Assembly: GCA_033239005.1 (NCBI GenBank)
Contig: BSQZ01000021.1
Location: forward strand, 6,607,501 to 6,671,500
DNA from: Lamellibrachia satsuma
Taxonomy: Eukaryota > Annelida > Polychaeta > Sabellida > Siboglinidae
Length of the DNA: 64,000 bases
Reading direction: 5' to 3'
Below are positions 1 through 11,481 of the stretch, piece after piece. Under the pieces are notes generated by a model, which did not search any database, was not told the origin of the DNA, and saw only the letters and a program-made list of their open reading frames with translations. Numbering within the stretch: the stretch's first letter is position 1; each line of letters opens with the position of its first letter. A program made the position numbers and the translations under genes.

Positions 1-2285
1 ATTATCAGACCACCAACCATCCTTCACTTTTCTAAATACAGTTTCCTACACTGAAACTTTACCAAGATATATAACAATTAGCATACAGAACTTTGATTCA
101 ATATCTGATTTTATACAGGAGGTTTTCTCATCAAATTTTTACAGCAACCTTGACCAATCTCTTAATGCAAACCCTAATTTAAACTATGATATCCTACATG
201 ACAATGAAATGTGCAGAAAATAAACATATGCCATATAAAACAGTTAAATTAAAAAAAATACTAACACAAGAAATCCACTTGGATTACGTTAGGTCTGCTC
301 AAATCCATTTGATACAGAGATAAATTATATAACACACTAAAAATTACGATCCTTAAAAAAGTGTACATACAGCTAAATGCATGTATTATGAATCTTTTTT
401 TAACAAATAAAAAAATAACATTACAAAAACATGGGAAATAATTAATGGTATTCTTTCTACAACATACAGAAAGAAAATGTTCCCCAATTTTTTTATTTAT
501 AGCGAAAATATCATAGCAGATAAAACAGCAATTGCAAACAAATTTAGTCAACCAAATACAAAATTCCACAAATAAAACGACCTTAATGAACAACGTAACA
601 ATGTATTTAATTTTCAACTTTTTAATGAAGAAACAATATCTAAAACAATAGATGATATGCACACAAAAGCAAGTTGCAGATTTAACGGTATTTCTTCACG
701 TCTTCTAAAGTCAGTTAAACCTGTTTTGACAAAATCTTTAACTTTAATCACAAGCCAAATATTAACTACGGTTATCTTCCCCGACAAACTGAAAACTGCC
801 AAAGTAATACCAATTTATAAAAAAGGTGACAAAACCCTATTCTGCAACTACAGACCAATATCAGTCTTACCTGCAATTTCAAAAGTAATCAAAACAATTA
901 TTTACAACCAGTAGATTCTTTCTTAAACAGACACAAACTTATGTACAATAACCAATATGGATTTAGAAAGGAACATTCTATGGAATTTGCCGCTCTAGAA
1001 TTAATTGATAGGATATTGACACATACGGATAATAAGGAAATACCTATAAATATTTAGAAAGGAACATTCTATGGAATTTGCCGCTCTAGAATTAATTGGT
1101 AGGATATTGACACATATGGATAATAAGGAAAAATCTATCAATATTTACTCGGACCTGTCAAAAGCCTTTGACACTTTGGATTACTCAATATTAATAGATA
1201 TGTTAGAGTTTTATGGTCTAAAAGGAGTAGCTTTAGATCTATTCAAAAATTATTTAACAAATAGAAAACAGTACTTAGAAATTGAAGAAGCCCAATCAGA
1301 TATGCTTAATATCTCCACAAGGCATACATAAATAATCAGTTCTAGGCCCTTTCTTCTTTATAATTTACATAAATGACTGCCCAGTCTAGTCCAAAATTCA
1401 ACTTTATTATTACACAACCCTTTCAAATCCCCTAGATTCTTTTGTATAATGTAACAAAAATTAAAATTTAGAATTCTTAATCAGCACAGAACTGGAAAAA
1501 ATTAATGAGTGGCTTAAATTAAACAAATTATCTCTAAATGTAAATAAATCCAAATATATGATCTTCAAAACAAGTAGAAGAAACAGTTTGATAAACCCAG
1601 TAAATATAAAAATAGATAATACAAATATTGATAGAGTTTAGGATAAGTTTTAACAAACAATTAAACTGGTAAAGCCACATCAGCAAAAATTTCAAACAGG
1701 TGCTCCAGAACTATAGGTATCCTAAATAAACTTAAACGATTGTTACCTCTTAATATAAAGATTATGTTGTATAACACTCTGATGATGTCACATCTAAACT
1801 ATGGCTTAACGGCCTGGGGCTTAGATGTGATAGAATTAAAAAACTTCAAAAAAAAGCTGTCTGAATTATATGTTTAAGCAAATATAATGCTCATACCGAT
1901 CCACTGTTCAAAAGTCTTAATTACTTAATTAAAGAACTAAAATTATATATAATATATAAATTTCAAACAATAAACTACCTGTCTACCTACAAAACTTACC
2001 ATTTGAGCAAAACAATAGTGTTCACAACTTTAATACATGTGGTCAATACAATATACATACGATCAGGGTACACCACAAGTTTGCTAAACAAAGTCTCAGG
2101 TAGAGTTTGCCACATACTATAGATAATGCACCTGATTTATTAAAAGACAAGATCACCACTCACAGTTTACATGGTTTCGCAAATTATACCAAACTTTATT
2201 ATCTGAATACATATATTGAACAATGTGCAATCCAATATGCCAACGTGACTGACTATGTCTCCGTTCCTCCTCCTAATTTGATATA
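1..2285 (+). mobile_element. Decayed non-LTR retrotransposon (LINE-A), reverse transcriptase part
   Basis: This is the 3' two thirds of a LINE that starts left of the window. A linker region (about 150-650) leads into reverse transcriptase blocks: CNYRPISVLPAIS near 845-885, SKAFDTLDYSIL near 1165-1200 and LGPFFFIIYIND near 1343-1375. A C-terminal part with LNVNKSKYMIFKTSRR lies near 1535-1580. The YADD catalytic block is not recognisable and the frame is broken by many stops and shifts, so the copy is dead. The block style suggests a CR1/L2-group element. The exact clade is uncertain. Confidence 0.8.
961..1142 (+). repeat. 91-bp tandem duplication inside LINE-A
   Basis: The segment beginning ATTTAGAAAGGAACATTC at 961 is repeated at 1052, about 91 bp later, with a few differences. 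It covers the reverse transcriptase sequence around GFRKEHSMEFAALEL. Because 91 is not a multiple of three, the duplication shifts the frame. Confidence 0.9.
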
Positions 2286-5200
2286 ATTTAGCTGTTTAAA
2301 AGATATTTTGTCAACTCCACTACTAGTTTTCAGGGGGAACCATCTGTTATTTGTATTATTGTCTCTTCATTCATCAATTTCTGTAAATATGAATATTTCA
2401 AGTAATAATTTTAAAAATTTATCACTATCATTTCTAATTTTGCATGCTAAATATGGGCCTATATTTGTGAAAAATGTGTTGAAATAATTTGCTATTTTCA
2501 TTTTATCAGTGATAACTGTTTCACCTTCTCTAAAAGAATGTTTTTAAATTTTCTTTTCGGTTTTGGATAAGATTTCCTATATTGTTTTCCATGTTTTCCT
2601 TGTATCGTTTTTTTTATTTATTAAAGATATGTATGTAATGCATCTACTTTGCTGGTCGGATACTGCTTTTCAAAATGTTGTTTTAAGATGTTAAGTTAAT
2701 TTTGAGTGTAACGTATTCTGGCAAGTTATGGACTGTCATTTTTAGTTTTATTCATAGCATATCCCTGGTTTTAATAGATCTAATAATGCCCTGAGTTATC
2801 CATGTAGACTTTTTATGTTTGTATTTATTATATTTAACTAGTGTACAAGGAATGTGTTTGAACCAATAGTTGACTTGGTTAGTTTGCAGAACAGGTTATC
2901 GATAGAGTACCATTTGACATTGAGAATCGAGTGGGTAATGTGATTTTCGGAAAGAAACTGTGCTCATTTACGGTATCAAAGAAATCACTAAATGTTTAAT
3001 TTCCATTTGTTTTGAGTAGACTTATGTTAAAATCCCCAGCTATTATTACCTTTTTTGTTACTGCTATGAAATAAAGCTAGTAAGGTAGCAAATTCATCAG
3101 TAAATTGTCTGTAATCTACATTAAAATATCTTGGTGGCGTATAGATGTGACCAATTATAACATATTTATTTAAGCCACCTCCTGTCACCACAAACTGTCC
3201 TTCCCACTGTTCCTGGGATACATCGTACTTGATTAATTTATATTTTACATTCTTATGGATGTACATTATTAGACCTCCCTGTGTACTACAAGTCTTCCCT
3301 TGTACAATACAGTTGTATCCATCTAATTCAATCAGTGATGCATCTTATGGATGTACATTATTAGACCTCCCTGTGTTATACAAGTCTTCCCTTGTACAAT
3401 ACAGTTGTATCCATCTAATTCAATCAGTGATGTATCTTATGGATGTACATTATTAGACCTCCCTGTGTACTACAAGTCTTCTCTTGTACAATACAGTTGT
3501 ATCCATCTAATTCAATCAGTGATGTATCTTATGGATGTACATTATTAGACCTCCCTGTGTACTACAAGTCTTCCCTTGTACAATACAGTTGTATCCATCT
3601 AATTCAATCAGTGATGTATCTTATGGATGTACATTATTAGACCTCCCTTTGTACTACAAGTCTTCCCTTGTACAATACAGTTGTATCCATCTAATTCAAT
3701 CAGTGATGTATCTTATGGATGTACATTATTAGACCTCCCTTTGTACTACAAGTCTTCCCTTGTACAATACAGTTGTATCCATCTAATTCAATCAGTGATG
3801 TATCTTATGGATGTACATTATTAGACCTCCCTGTGTTATACAAGTCTTCCCTTGTACAATACAGTTGTATCCATCTAATTCAATCAGTGATGCATCTTAT
3901 GGATGTACATTATTAGACCTCCCTGTGTTATACAAGTCTTCCCTTGTACAATACAGTTGTATCCATCTAATTCAATCAGTGATGTATCTTATGGATGTAC
4001 ATTATTAGACCTCCCTTTGTACTACAAGTCTTCCCTTGTACAATACAGTTGTATCCATCTAATTCAATCAGTGATGTATCTTATGGATGTACATTATTAG
4101 ACCTCCCTTTGTACTACAAGTCTTCCCTTGTACAATACAGTTGTATCCATCTAATTCAATCAGTGATGTATCTTATGGATGTACATTATTAGACCTCCCT
4201 TTGTACTACAAGTCTTCCCTTGTGCAATACAGTTGTATCCATCTAATTCAATCAGTGATGTATCTTATGGATGTACATTATTAGACCTCCCTGTGTTATA
4301 CAAGTCTTCCCTTGTACAATACAGTTGTATCCATCTAATTCAATCAGTGATGTATCTTATGGATGTACATTATTAGACCTCCCTTTGTACTACAAGTCTT
4401 CCCTTGTACAATACAGTTGTATCCATCTAATTCAATCAGTGATGTATCTTATGGATGTACATTATTAGACCTCCCTTTGTACTACAAGTCTTCCCTTGTA
4501 CAATACAGTTGTATCCATCTAATTCAATCAGTGATGTATCTTATGGATGTACATTATTAGACCTCCCTGTGTTATACAAGTCTTCCCTTGTACAATACAG
4601 TTGTATCCATCTAATTCAATCAGTGATGTATCTTATGGATGTACATTATTAGACCTCCCTGTGTTATACAAGTCTTCCCTTGTACAATACAGTTGTATCC
4701 ATCTAATTCAATCAGTGATGTATCTTATGGATGTACATTATTAGACCTCCCTGTGTACTACAAGTCTTCTCTTGTACAATACAGTTGTATCCATCTAATT
4801 CAATCAGTGATTTATCTTATGGATGTACATTATTAGACCTCCCTGTGTACTACAAGTCTTGCCTTGTGCAATACAGTCGTATCCATCTAATTCAATCAGT
4901 GATGTATCTTATGGATGTACATTATTAGACCTCCCTGTGTTATACAAGTCTTCCCTTGTACAATACAGTTGTATCCATCTAATTCAATCAGTGATGTATC
5001 TTATGGATGTACATTATTAGACCTCCCTGTGTACTACAAGTCTTCTCTTGTACAATACAGTTGTATCCATCTAATTCAATCAGTGATTTATCTTATGGAT
5101 GTACATTATTAGACCTCCCTGTGTACTACAAGTCTTGCTTTGTGCAATACAGTCGTATCCATCTAATTCAATCAGTGATGTGTCTTCATGTTCATATAAC

Positions 5201-5420
5201 CAACTTCCTTGTAAACAGATAATGCTAAAATTTAAGTTGATAGATTGTAACTCAAAAACAAAAGCTTCCAATTCACTAAATTTAGCATTAATCAATTGTA
5301 TGTTTCTGCTCATGCTTAAGCAATTCCTTTTACACTTTAATAGTGAATTTAGCTTTTCAGAATCATAGTATGATGATTCTTTTAGAATATTTTTTATGAA
5401 GTGGGTTGTTTTTCTCTTTG
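2286..5420 (-). mobile_element. Decayed non-LTR retrotransposon (LINE-B), endonuclease and linker part
   Basis: Read on the minus strand, this starts with an APE-type endonuclease N-terminus. NIQLINAKFSELEAFVFELQ lies near 5240-5310, followed by ELDGYDCIAQ, GGLIMYIHK and then IGHIYTPPRYF near 3120-3160. A linker with ITDKMKIANYFNTFFTNIGP follows near 2450-2520. The reverse transcriptase is absent. The copy meets LINE-A tail to tail at about 2285. The endonuclease is interrupted by the 92-bp array described separately. It is probably the same family as LINE-A, because both carry similar linker sequence. Confidence 0.75.
3253..5182. repeat. 92-bp minisatellite, about 21 copies
   Basis: The unit begins ATGGATGTACATTATTAG and recurs every 92 bp with very few substitutions. 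Common variants are GTGTTATAC, GTGTACTAC and TTGTACTAC within the unit. On the minus strand the unit encodes the LINE-B endonuclease segment from DTSLIELDGY to IMYIHK, so the array was seeded from retrotransposon coding sequence. A 92-bp period is 30 codons plus 2, which breaks the frame at each copy. The many near-identical 65-residue ORFs on the plus strand are by-products of the repeat. Confidence 0.97.
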
Positions 5421-6130
5421 TATAAATGTGGCATGGGTCTCATTTAGTTTATTTGAGGGCCACCATGATGGCACAAAATTAATTAGTCAAGAGCCATATT
5501 TTATTGTTTTGTATTTAAGATAAACTAAGTTAAGTTAGAGAATAACTGAAACATCCATTTAACTTTGTAACAGAATACCTGGTTAATAGAAATTACACTA
5601 TATAAGAAAATATGCGACATTATGAACACTTTGTAATTAAACGTTTTGTTTAAGTCATCCAAGATGCATGTTTTGAATCATCTGAAGAACAAATATAAAA
5701 AATACATAAAAAAAGAAGAGAAAAAAAATGTGATGGAGTATGTTTTCTCCAGATAGTAAAAAAGATGAGATGAGGTGAGGATTTCACATCTATACATTAA
5801 TCTCAAAAAACGAGAAACCCACTTTAACAAATATTAGTGTAATAATGACTAACAAATGTACATGGATATTTATGTTCACAAAAAAGTGAAAAACAAAGAC
5901 TAATAAATATGCACTGTTCTTTTTCTCACTTTTTGTTTCTTCTTCATTTTGAGATTGATTTTTAAGAACATATTCATTATTTTAAAAGTTGACATTTCAG
6001 TACAAATAGTCCAAAACATTGAAGGAACACAAGAAAGAAGAAAGAAAAAACCAGTGTGGCTTGATTTGCAGCCGATGTACTGACAAATAAATGAATATTA
6101 TGTTAACCAAAAAATGCCTTGATTTAAGCA
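5421..6130. other. Unannotated AT-rich stretch
   Basis: No exon, motif or repeat family is recognisable here. The end near 6125-6165 is an (AAT)n run that belongs to the 3' tail of the next LINE on the minus strand. Confidence 0.6.
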
Positions 6131-7560
6131 AATAATAATAATGATAATAATAATAATAATGTTTTATTTCAGGCAAGAGCCCATAATATTATAAATACAT
6201 ACAGGTAAAAAACAAAAAACCTACATATACACACATGATGAACAATAGAGGTACATGTAGTGAGAAAAATATATATATAAATATACATACATGACGTGTA
6301 GTAAAAATATATATAAGATAAGTCAGGATAAAAAATATATTTGTACAAAAGTACAAACATCATGAATTAAAAGCATACAATTGATCAATCCAGTGTTTAA
6401 TCAACGGACTTCGATAATAAATAAAAGTGTGAAGATAATTCACAAAAAGTATATTGTCGGTTTTTCCAACCGGCATAAAAGGCTAAAAATTTATGAGCGA
6501 ATATGTTCATTAAAGGATTTAACATAATTAGTAGCAAACATATGGCTTGCACTACAGCGGGGTGACAGGTTGTGTATAATTCTAAAACTGTTGTTATAAG
6601 CAACAGTAATACCTTTCAGACTCTGTTTTTTAAAATGACACCAAAAACTTGAGGTGTACATTGAACCACAGTATGAATTAAATAAAGTTGTTTTAATGGA
6701 ACTGTTGCATAAGTAAAAATTTCTGGCTAAAGCATTTGCCTGATCGTAGATACATCTTTTCTGCCTGGCAATATCGTCATCATCAGTAAGATTATTGTTT
6801 ATAATATGGCCACGGTATTTACATTTCTCAGTGTAAGGTAGTGTATGGTTATTGATAACAACAGGATGAATATTTTTCTTGTCCCTAGGTTTGTTATCAA
6901 TAACCATACAGAAAGATTTGTTGGCATTGAATGTTCACAACGAATATTCAAAAGGAAAACACTTCCCTTTTTGCAGCGGATATACTGACGACTACAACAC
7001 TCCTTTGTGGACACATAAGCGGCGATCATAGTTTGTTTAGTTCATTGAGATTGAGGATTTCATTAATGCAATTTGTGGCGATCATAGTTTATTTAGTTTG
7101 TCAAGATTTCATGAATGTGATTTGCGAGGTCTTTCACAATGATACGTCCATTAAAAGTCCAACAGCCTCTTAGTTTCTTCTTCAGAGTTCTAGTCTCGTA
7201 TGCTACGCATGCTCATTGTGCCATTCAGTCTTCAGGAAGATCTTGTTGGTAGCTGCAAGATTGGTAGGTCTTCAAACCTTTCTTGGCTACAAACAATCTG
7301 TCTCTAGTGATGTCCAAATCAAATCTTATATGATTATTGGTCGGTTGGCTCCATCTTCTTGCCGACCTATTCTGTGACACCTCACTAGTTTTGTTTACCC
7401 AAGAATATATCGTCTGTTAGTACTTCCAACATTTTGGTTGAGATTGGGTCATCTTCCTCGAAGCTTGGTTTCCTGGCTTTAGGCATGGCCGGTTTACATC
7501 CTAGTTTTGAGAGGATTGCTGTTTTGTCTTTGGCCTGTTAATTGAGGTTAAATCTTCTTA
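6130..7560 (-). mobile_element. Decayed LINE with ORF1 relic and reverse transcriptase C-terminus
   Basis: On the minus strand, MPKARKPSFEEDD (about 7445-7485) and LKKKLRGCWTFNGRIIVKDL (about 7130-7190) resemble the nucleic-acid-binding ORF1 of LINEs, which ends in a WTxxGxIxVKD block. After a deletion, 6380-6910 encodes a reverse transcriptase C-terminal region with KCKYRGHIINNNLTDDDDI and ITVAYNNSFRIIHNLSPRCS. The 3' end is GGGCTCTTGCCTGAAATAAA followed by a (CATTATT)n-type tail near 6125-6185, a common LINE 3' end. The endonuclease and catalytic core are missing. Confidence 0.7.
7021..7127. repeat. Short tandem duplication (about 56 bp, two copies)
   Basis: GGCGATCATAGTTTGTTTAG at 7021 recurs, diverged, at 7077. 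It lies at the junction between the ORF1 and reverse transcriptase parts of the minus-strand LINE and may mark the deletion point. Confidence 0.6.
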
Positions 7561-7880
7561 CGCATTGCCGCACCCTGTCGCAGTCAATACAGACCTGCAG
7601 ACAGCTCCTTGCTGCGCCTTTGGTCAGTGCAGCATCTTCGCTTGCCTCGCTTCAGTGAGCATTAAGCAGGTGATATAACAGGCATTAAGCATACATGAGC
7701 AGGTTTCATGTTTTCAACTTCTCACTTCCTCACCATTCACACCTCCACATCTACATCATACAAGTTGAAACCAATATACCATAAGGAGGAGTCTACAAAG
7801 TCTGTGGTTTATCCGATGGAACAGGTGCTCTGTGACATTGACATGCAGAAAGCTTCCTCATGCAGGAGACGCATCACATG

Positions 7881-8225
<345 letters not shown>

Positions 8226-8237
8226 CTGTATATTTAT

Positions 8238-8458
8238 AAAGGATCAGTGTAGATTGGATATCAGGAAGTACTTGTTCTCATAGAGGACAAAAAATTAATG
8301 GAACAAACTGTCTACGAATTGTGTGACTGCTAGCAGTGTGAATATGTGGACACATATCTCAGGAAGACTCTTGTTGGACTCTCAATAAGCCAATGGCTTC
8401 TTTGTCCACTTGCCATCTGGCCCTTTGGCTTGGATGTTAAATCTTGTTAAATAAATAA
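8238..8458 (+). mobile_element. CR1-like LINE, 3'-terminal fragment
   Basis: This matches the last part of the CR1 copies at 53490-53755 and 30560-30820. It holds GGATCAGTGTAGATTGGATA, the shared CCAATGGCTTC..TTGTCCACTTGCCATCTGG block and a TTGTTAAAT-type tail. It is truncated at its 5' end next to the (TA)n tract. Confidence 0.85.
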
Positions 8459-8460
8459 TT

Positions 8461-8462
<2 letters not shown>

Positions 8463-8525
<63 letters not shown>

Positions 8526-8545
8526 TACATACATACATACATATA
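8463..8545. repeat. (TA)n / (CATA)n microsatellite
   Basis: Perfect TA dinucleotides are followed by ACATACATACAT. The tract directly follows the 3' tail of the CR1 fragment. Confidence 0.95.
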
Positions 8546-8944
8546 TACTATTGGTATTATGTAAATGAAATTACTTACTGGCAGCCTTTGGAACAATTTC
8601 AAGACTTGGCCATGGCTAAGTATATCGTAGTTAATTCATCCTGCCCTTCGGGAAAGAGTTGATTCCATCATCTTCATAAGAATCGATCTACACATTATGA
8701 TCTGTGTTGCACCTGGCCAAAACATTAGTTTCTGCATATTCCATTAGACTATTGATTTTCCCTCACAAAAAAACTGTTCCAGTAAGCAGATTAGACAGAC
8801 TCGAATGGCCAATGTTCCCGGCTCACGCCACCAACTGTAGACAGCCACATCAACATACATCACGGTGAATGTCCCCATTGTTACGTAGCAAGACACCAAG
8901 CTCTCGGGACAGCACTTCACATGTGAGGTCCAGTGGAAGGGAAA

Positions 8945-9050
8945 GGTACTGGGGAGGGGAGGAGAGGGTGTAAGAAAGGAAAGTACATGGGGAAAAAGGT
9001 ACTGGGGAGGGGAGGAGAGGGTGTAAGAAAAGAAAGTACATGGAACATTT
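8945..9050. repeat. 53-bp purine-rich tandem duplication
   Basis: GGTACTGGGGAGGGGAGGAG at 8945 recurs at 8998, and both copies run through GTGTAAGAAA to AAAGTACATGG. Confidence 0.9.
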
Positions 9051-9104
9051 ATTATGTCCTAGTTGTCTGGCTAGACATTTGGTCCTCTGACATTTCATTT
9101 GAAC

Positions 9105-9475
9105 TACTGACCACTCACACCACTGTCTGGTCATTCACACCACTGTCTAGCCATTCACACCAGTGTCTAGTCATTCACACCACTGTCTGACCACTGACAC
9201 CACTCCCTCACTTTTCACACCACTGAGTGACCACACACACTACTGACTGATCACCCACACCACTCACTGACCACTCACATCACTGACCGACCATTCACAT
9301 CACTGTCTGACCACTCACACACTGAACAACCACTCACTGACCATGCATACCATTGACTGACCACTGTTTGACTATTCACACCATTGACTGGCCACCCACA
9401 CAATTGCCTGACCACTCACACCTTTGAGTGACCACCCACATGACTGACCACCCACCTGACTGTCGGGCCACTGCG
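9105..9475. repeat. Degenerate ~20-bp CACACCACTG-type minisatellite
   Basis: Repeated motifs of the form ACCACTCACACCACTGACTG run through this stretch with many substitutions and small indels. It looks older than the other arrays. Confidence 0.8.
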
Positions 9476-10411
9476 TCCACTCACTGATGACCTGACTGTC
9501 TCAGTCAGACATATGAAGTGAGCGATGTCAGAAACTGCAGCTGGCTGCACATTGACTGCGTGCTCGGTTTACCCTAGTGTCGGCATCGTGCTTGTCACTT
9601 GGTGACACAGTTCTCTAGCCAACGTCTCGTGCATGTGTGTTGCTGCTACATGTGTCAACCTGCCAACTGAACAGCGACAAAAATGTGTGTGGATTATCGA
9701 GACACAGTTCTGTGAATGTGGGTTGCGTTCTCCGGTCAGAAAAGGCGAAAAAGTGCACGAATGGCACTTGAATTAACGTAGTTGTCGTTTGCAGGAAAAT
9801 TCACATTTGTTGATTTGCATACTGCTAACGTGAAAGTTTTCAGTCGCTTTGAACATTTTGATTTAAAAATTTGTGTCACTCTTGTTGTCTGTGTCATGGG
9901 TGGTATTCGGTGACACAATTCCCTAGCCATTGTCTCGTGCATGCTCAATGTCAACTGAGCTGCACCAGAAATATGGGTCAAATATCAAGACATTCTTCAG
10001 TCACAAAAGGTGACTTTTTGCATCCTGAAGCTGCTGGAAATGGGTGTAATTCGATTAAGAAGTGTATTCGTTGATCTGGTTACTGTTACAACATATGAAG
10101 ACAATTTATTTTTTGACATGTCTTGACAAACTTGGAGAAGGTTTATTGCAAATTCTTTAGACAGTGGACTGTCCCAGTCTTCTGTTTGGTGCAGTAAGGT
10201 TGTGTGTATGAAACTCCTTTACACACCTTGTAGTAAGGAGAAATCCATAGTTACCATCAAAAGTCATTTTGTAACATTACAATATCTAACCACTGACCAT
10301 CTCCAATTTAAAAAAGCACACTTTGTAGTGCACAACCAGTAGACTATGAGCTCCTATTTTAGACTCATAGGTTAAAAGGCGGTTTTTGAGGTATAGGTCA
10401 CTGCAACTTGA

Positions 10412-10482
10412 CATGACCTCGTGTACCAGCTGGTACATGAGGTCATGTACCAGCTGGTACACGAGGTCATGTACCAGCTGGT
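10412..10482. repeat. 24-bp palindromic minisatellite (three units)
   Basis: The perfect 14-bp palindrome GTACCAGCTGGTAC occurs at 10423 and 10447, and a third, nearly complete copy starts at 10471. The spacer is ATGAGGTCAT or ACGAGGTCAT. Reading out from each centre gives a longer near-palindrome. Confidence 0.9.
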
Positions 10483-10504
10483 GTTCTTTGTAATGTCTCC
10501 AAAT

Positions 10505-10818
10505 AAGGTAGATACTGTAAAGTGAATAATTTACTTAAAGAAAGTACTGTAAAGTGAATAATTTACTTAAAGAAAGTACTGTAAAGGGAATAATTTACTG
10601 AAAGAAAGTACTGTAAAGGGAATCATTTACTTAAAGAAAGTAATGTAAAGGGAATAATTTACTGAAAGAAAGTACTGTAAAGTGAATAATTTATTTAAAG
10701 AAAGTACTGTAAAGTGAATAATTTACTTAAAGAAAGTACTGTAAAGGGAATAATTTACTTAAAGAAAGTACTGTAAAAGGAATAATTTACTGAAAGAAAG
10801 TACTGTAAAGGGAATAAT
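10505..10818. repeat. 32-bp minisatellite, about 10 copies
   Basis: The unit is close to GTACTGTAAAGTGAATAATT plus TACTTAAAGAAA. Variants differ at the GTG/GGG position and at TTA/TGA. Confidence 0.95.
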
Positions 10819-11481
10819 AAGTTTTCTTTTGATGTGATCTATGACCTGACCTCTCTAAGGAAACAACGCACTATTTGTTCAAAACCTTCACCACATAAAT
10901 CTATGCTACTGTGACCCCAAATGTTATGCTCGGTGCACAACTGTGAAACAACGTTATATAGACACTTCAGTGTGGAATAATTTGTTAACTTTTCATACAA
11001 CCTGTCAGTTGTGACACACAGTATAGCTTTCAGGCTGTCGAAGAGATGAAATAAAGCACTAAGTCATATATTAATTATATTAATTAATATATCTCTGCAT
11101 CAACTCTTTGGAGGAGCTCGAGTTAAAAGTCACATCTATGGAAAACTTAAAGTATATTAACTTTAGTGTGTAGATTAATGTGTTCATTTATCCAGGAGTT
11201 ACTCAGTGACGTATTAGTCACTTCAATCACAGCTGGACATAGGTAATGTTGTCTTAAAAACAGCTGAGATGTCAGGTCCAGGACTCAGGTCAGATCTAAT
11301 TTCTATGACCTGTATCTCAAAAACCATTTGATCACAGATGTAACATTTTAGTTCAAAGTTCACAGATGATCGAAAAGAGATTAGTTTCACATGGAATGAC
11401 CAACACAATTGGAAGAATTGGACAGTAGGCAAGGTGTTGGTGCTGTCATCTGGTATGCAAGAAGTCAACCCTATGTTGCAG

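Noticed and set aside
3253..5182. CRISPR-like regular spacing
   Set aside because: Units are contiguous copies without unique spacers, and the genome is eukaryotic. The same applies to every array in the window.
3229..5368. About twenty near-identical 65-residue ORFs
   Set aside because: They arise from the 92-bp array in the non-coding direction of the LINE.
1..5420. LINE-A and LINE-B as one element inverted by twin priming
   Set aside because: In twin priming the inverted 5' part lies upstream of the 3' part. Here the two copies meet tail to tail and both contain linker sequence.
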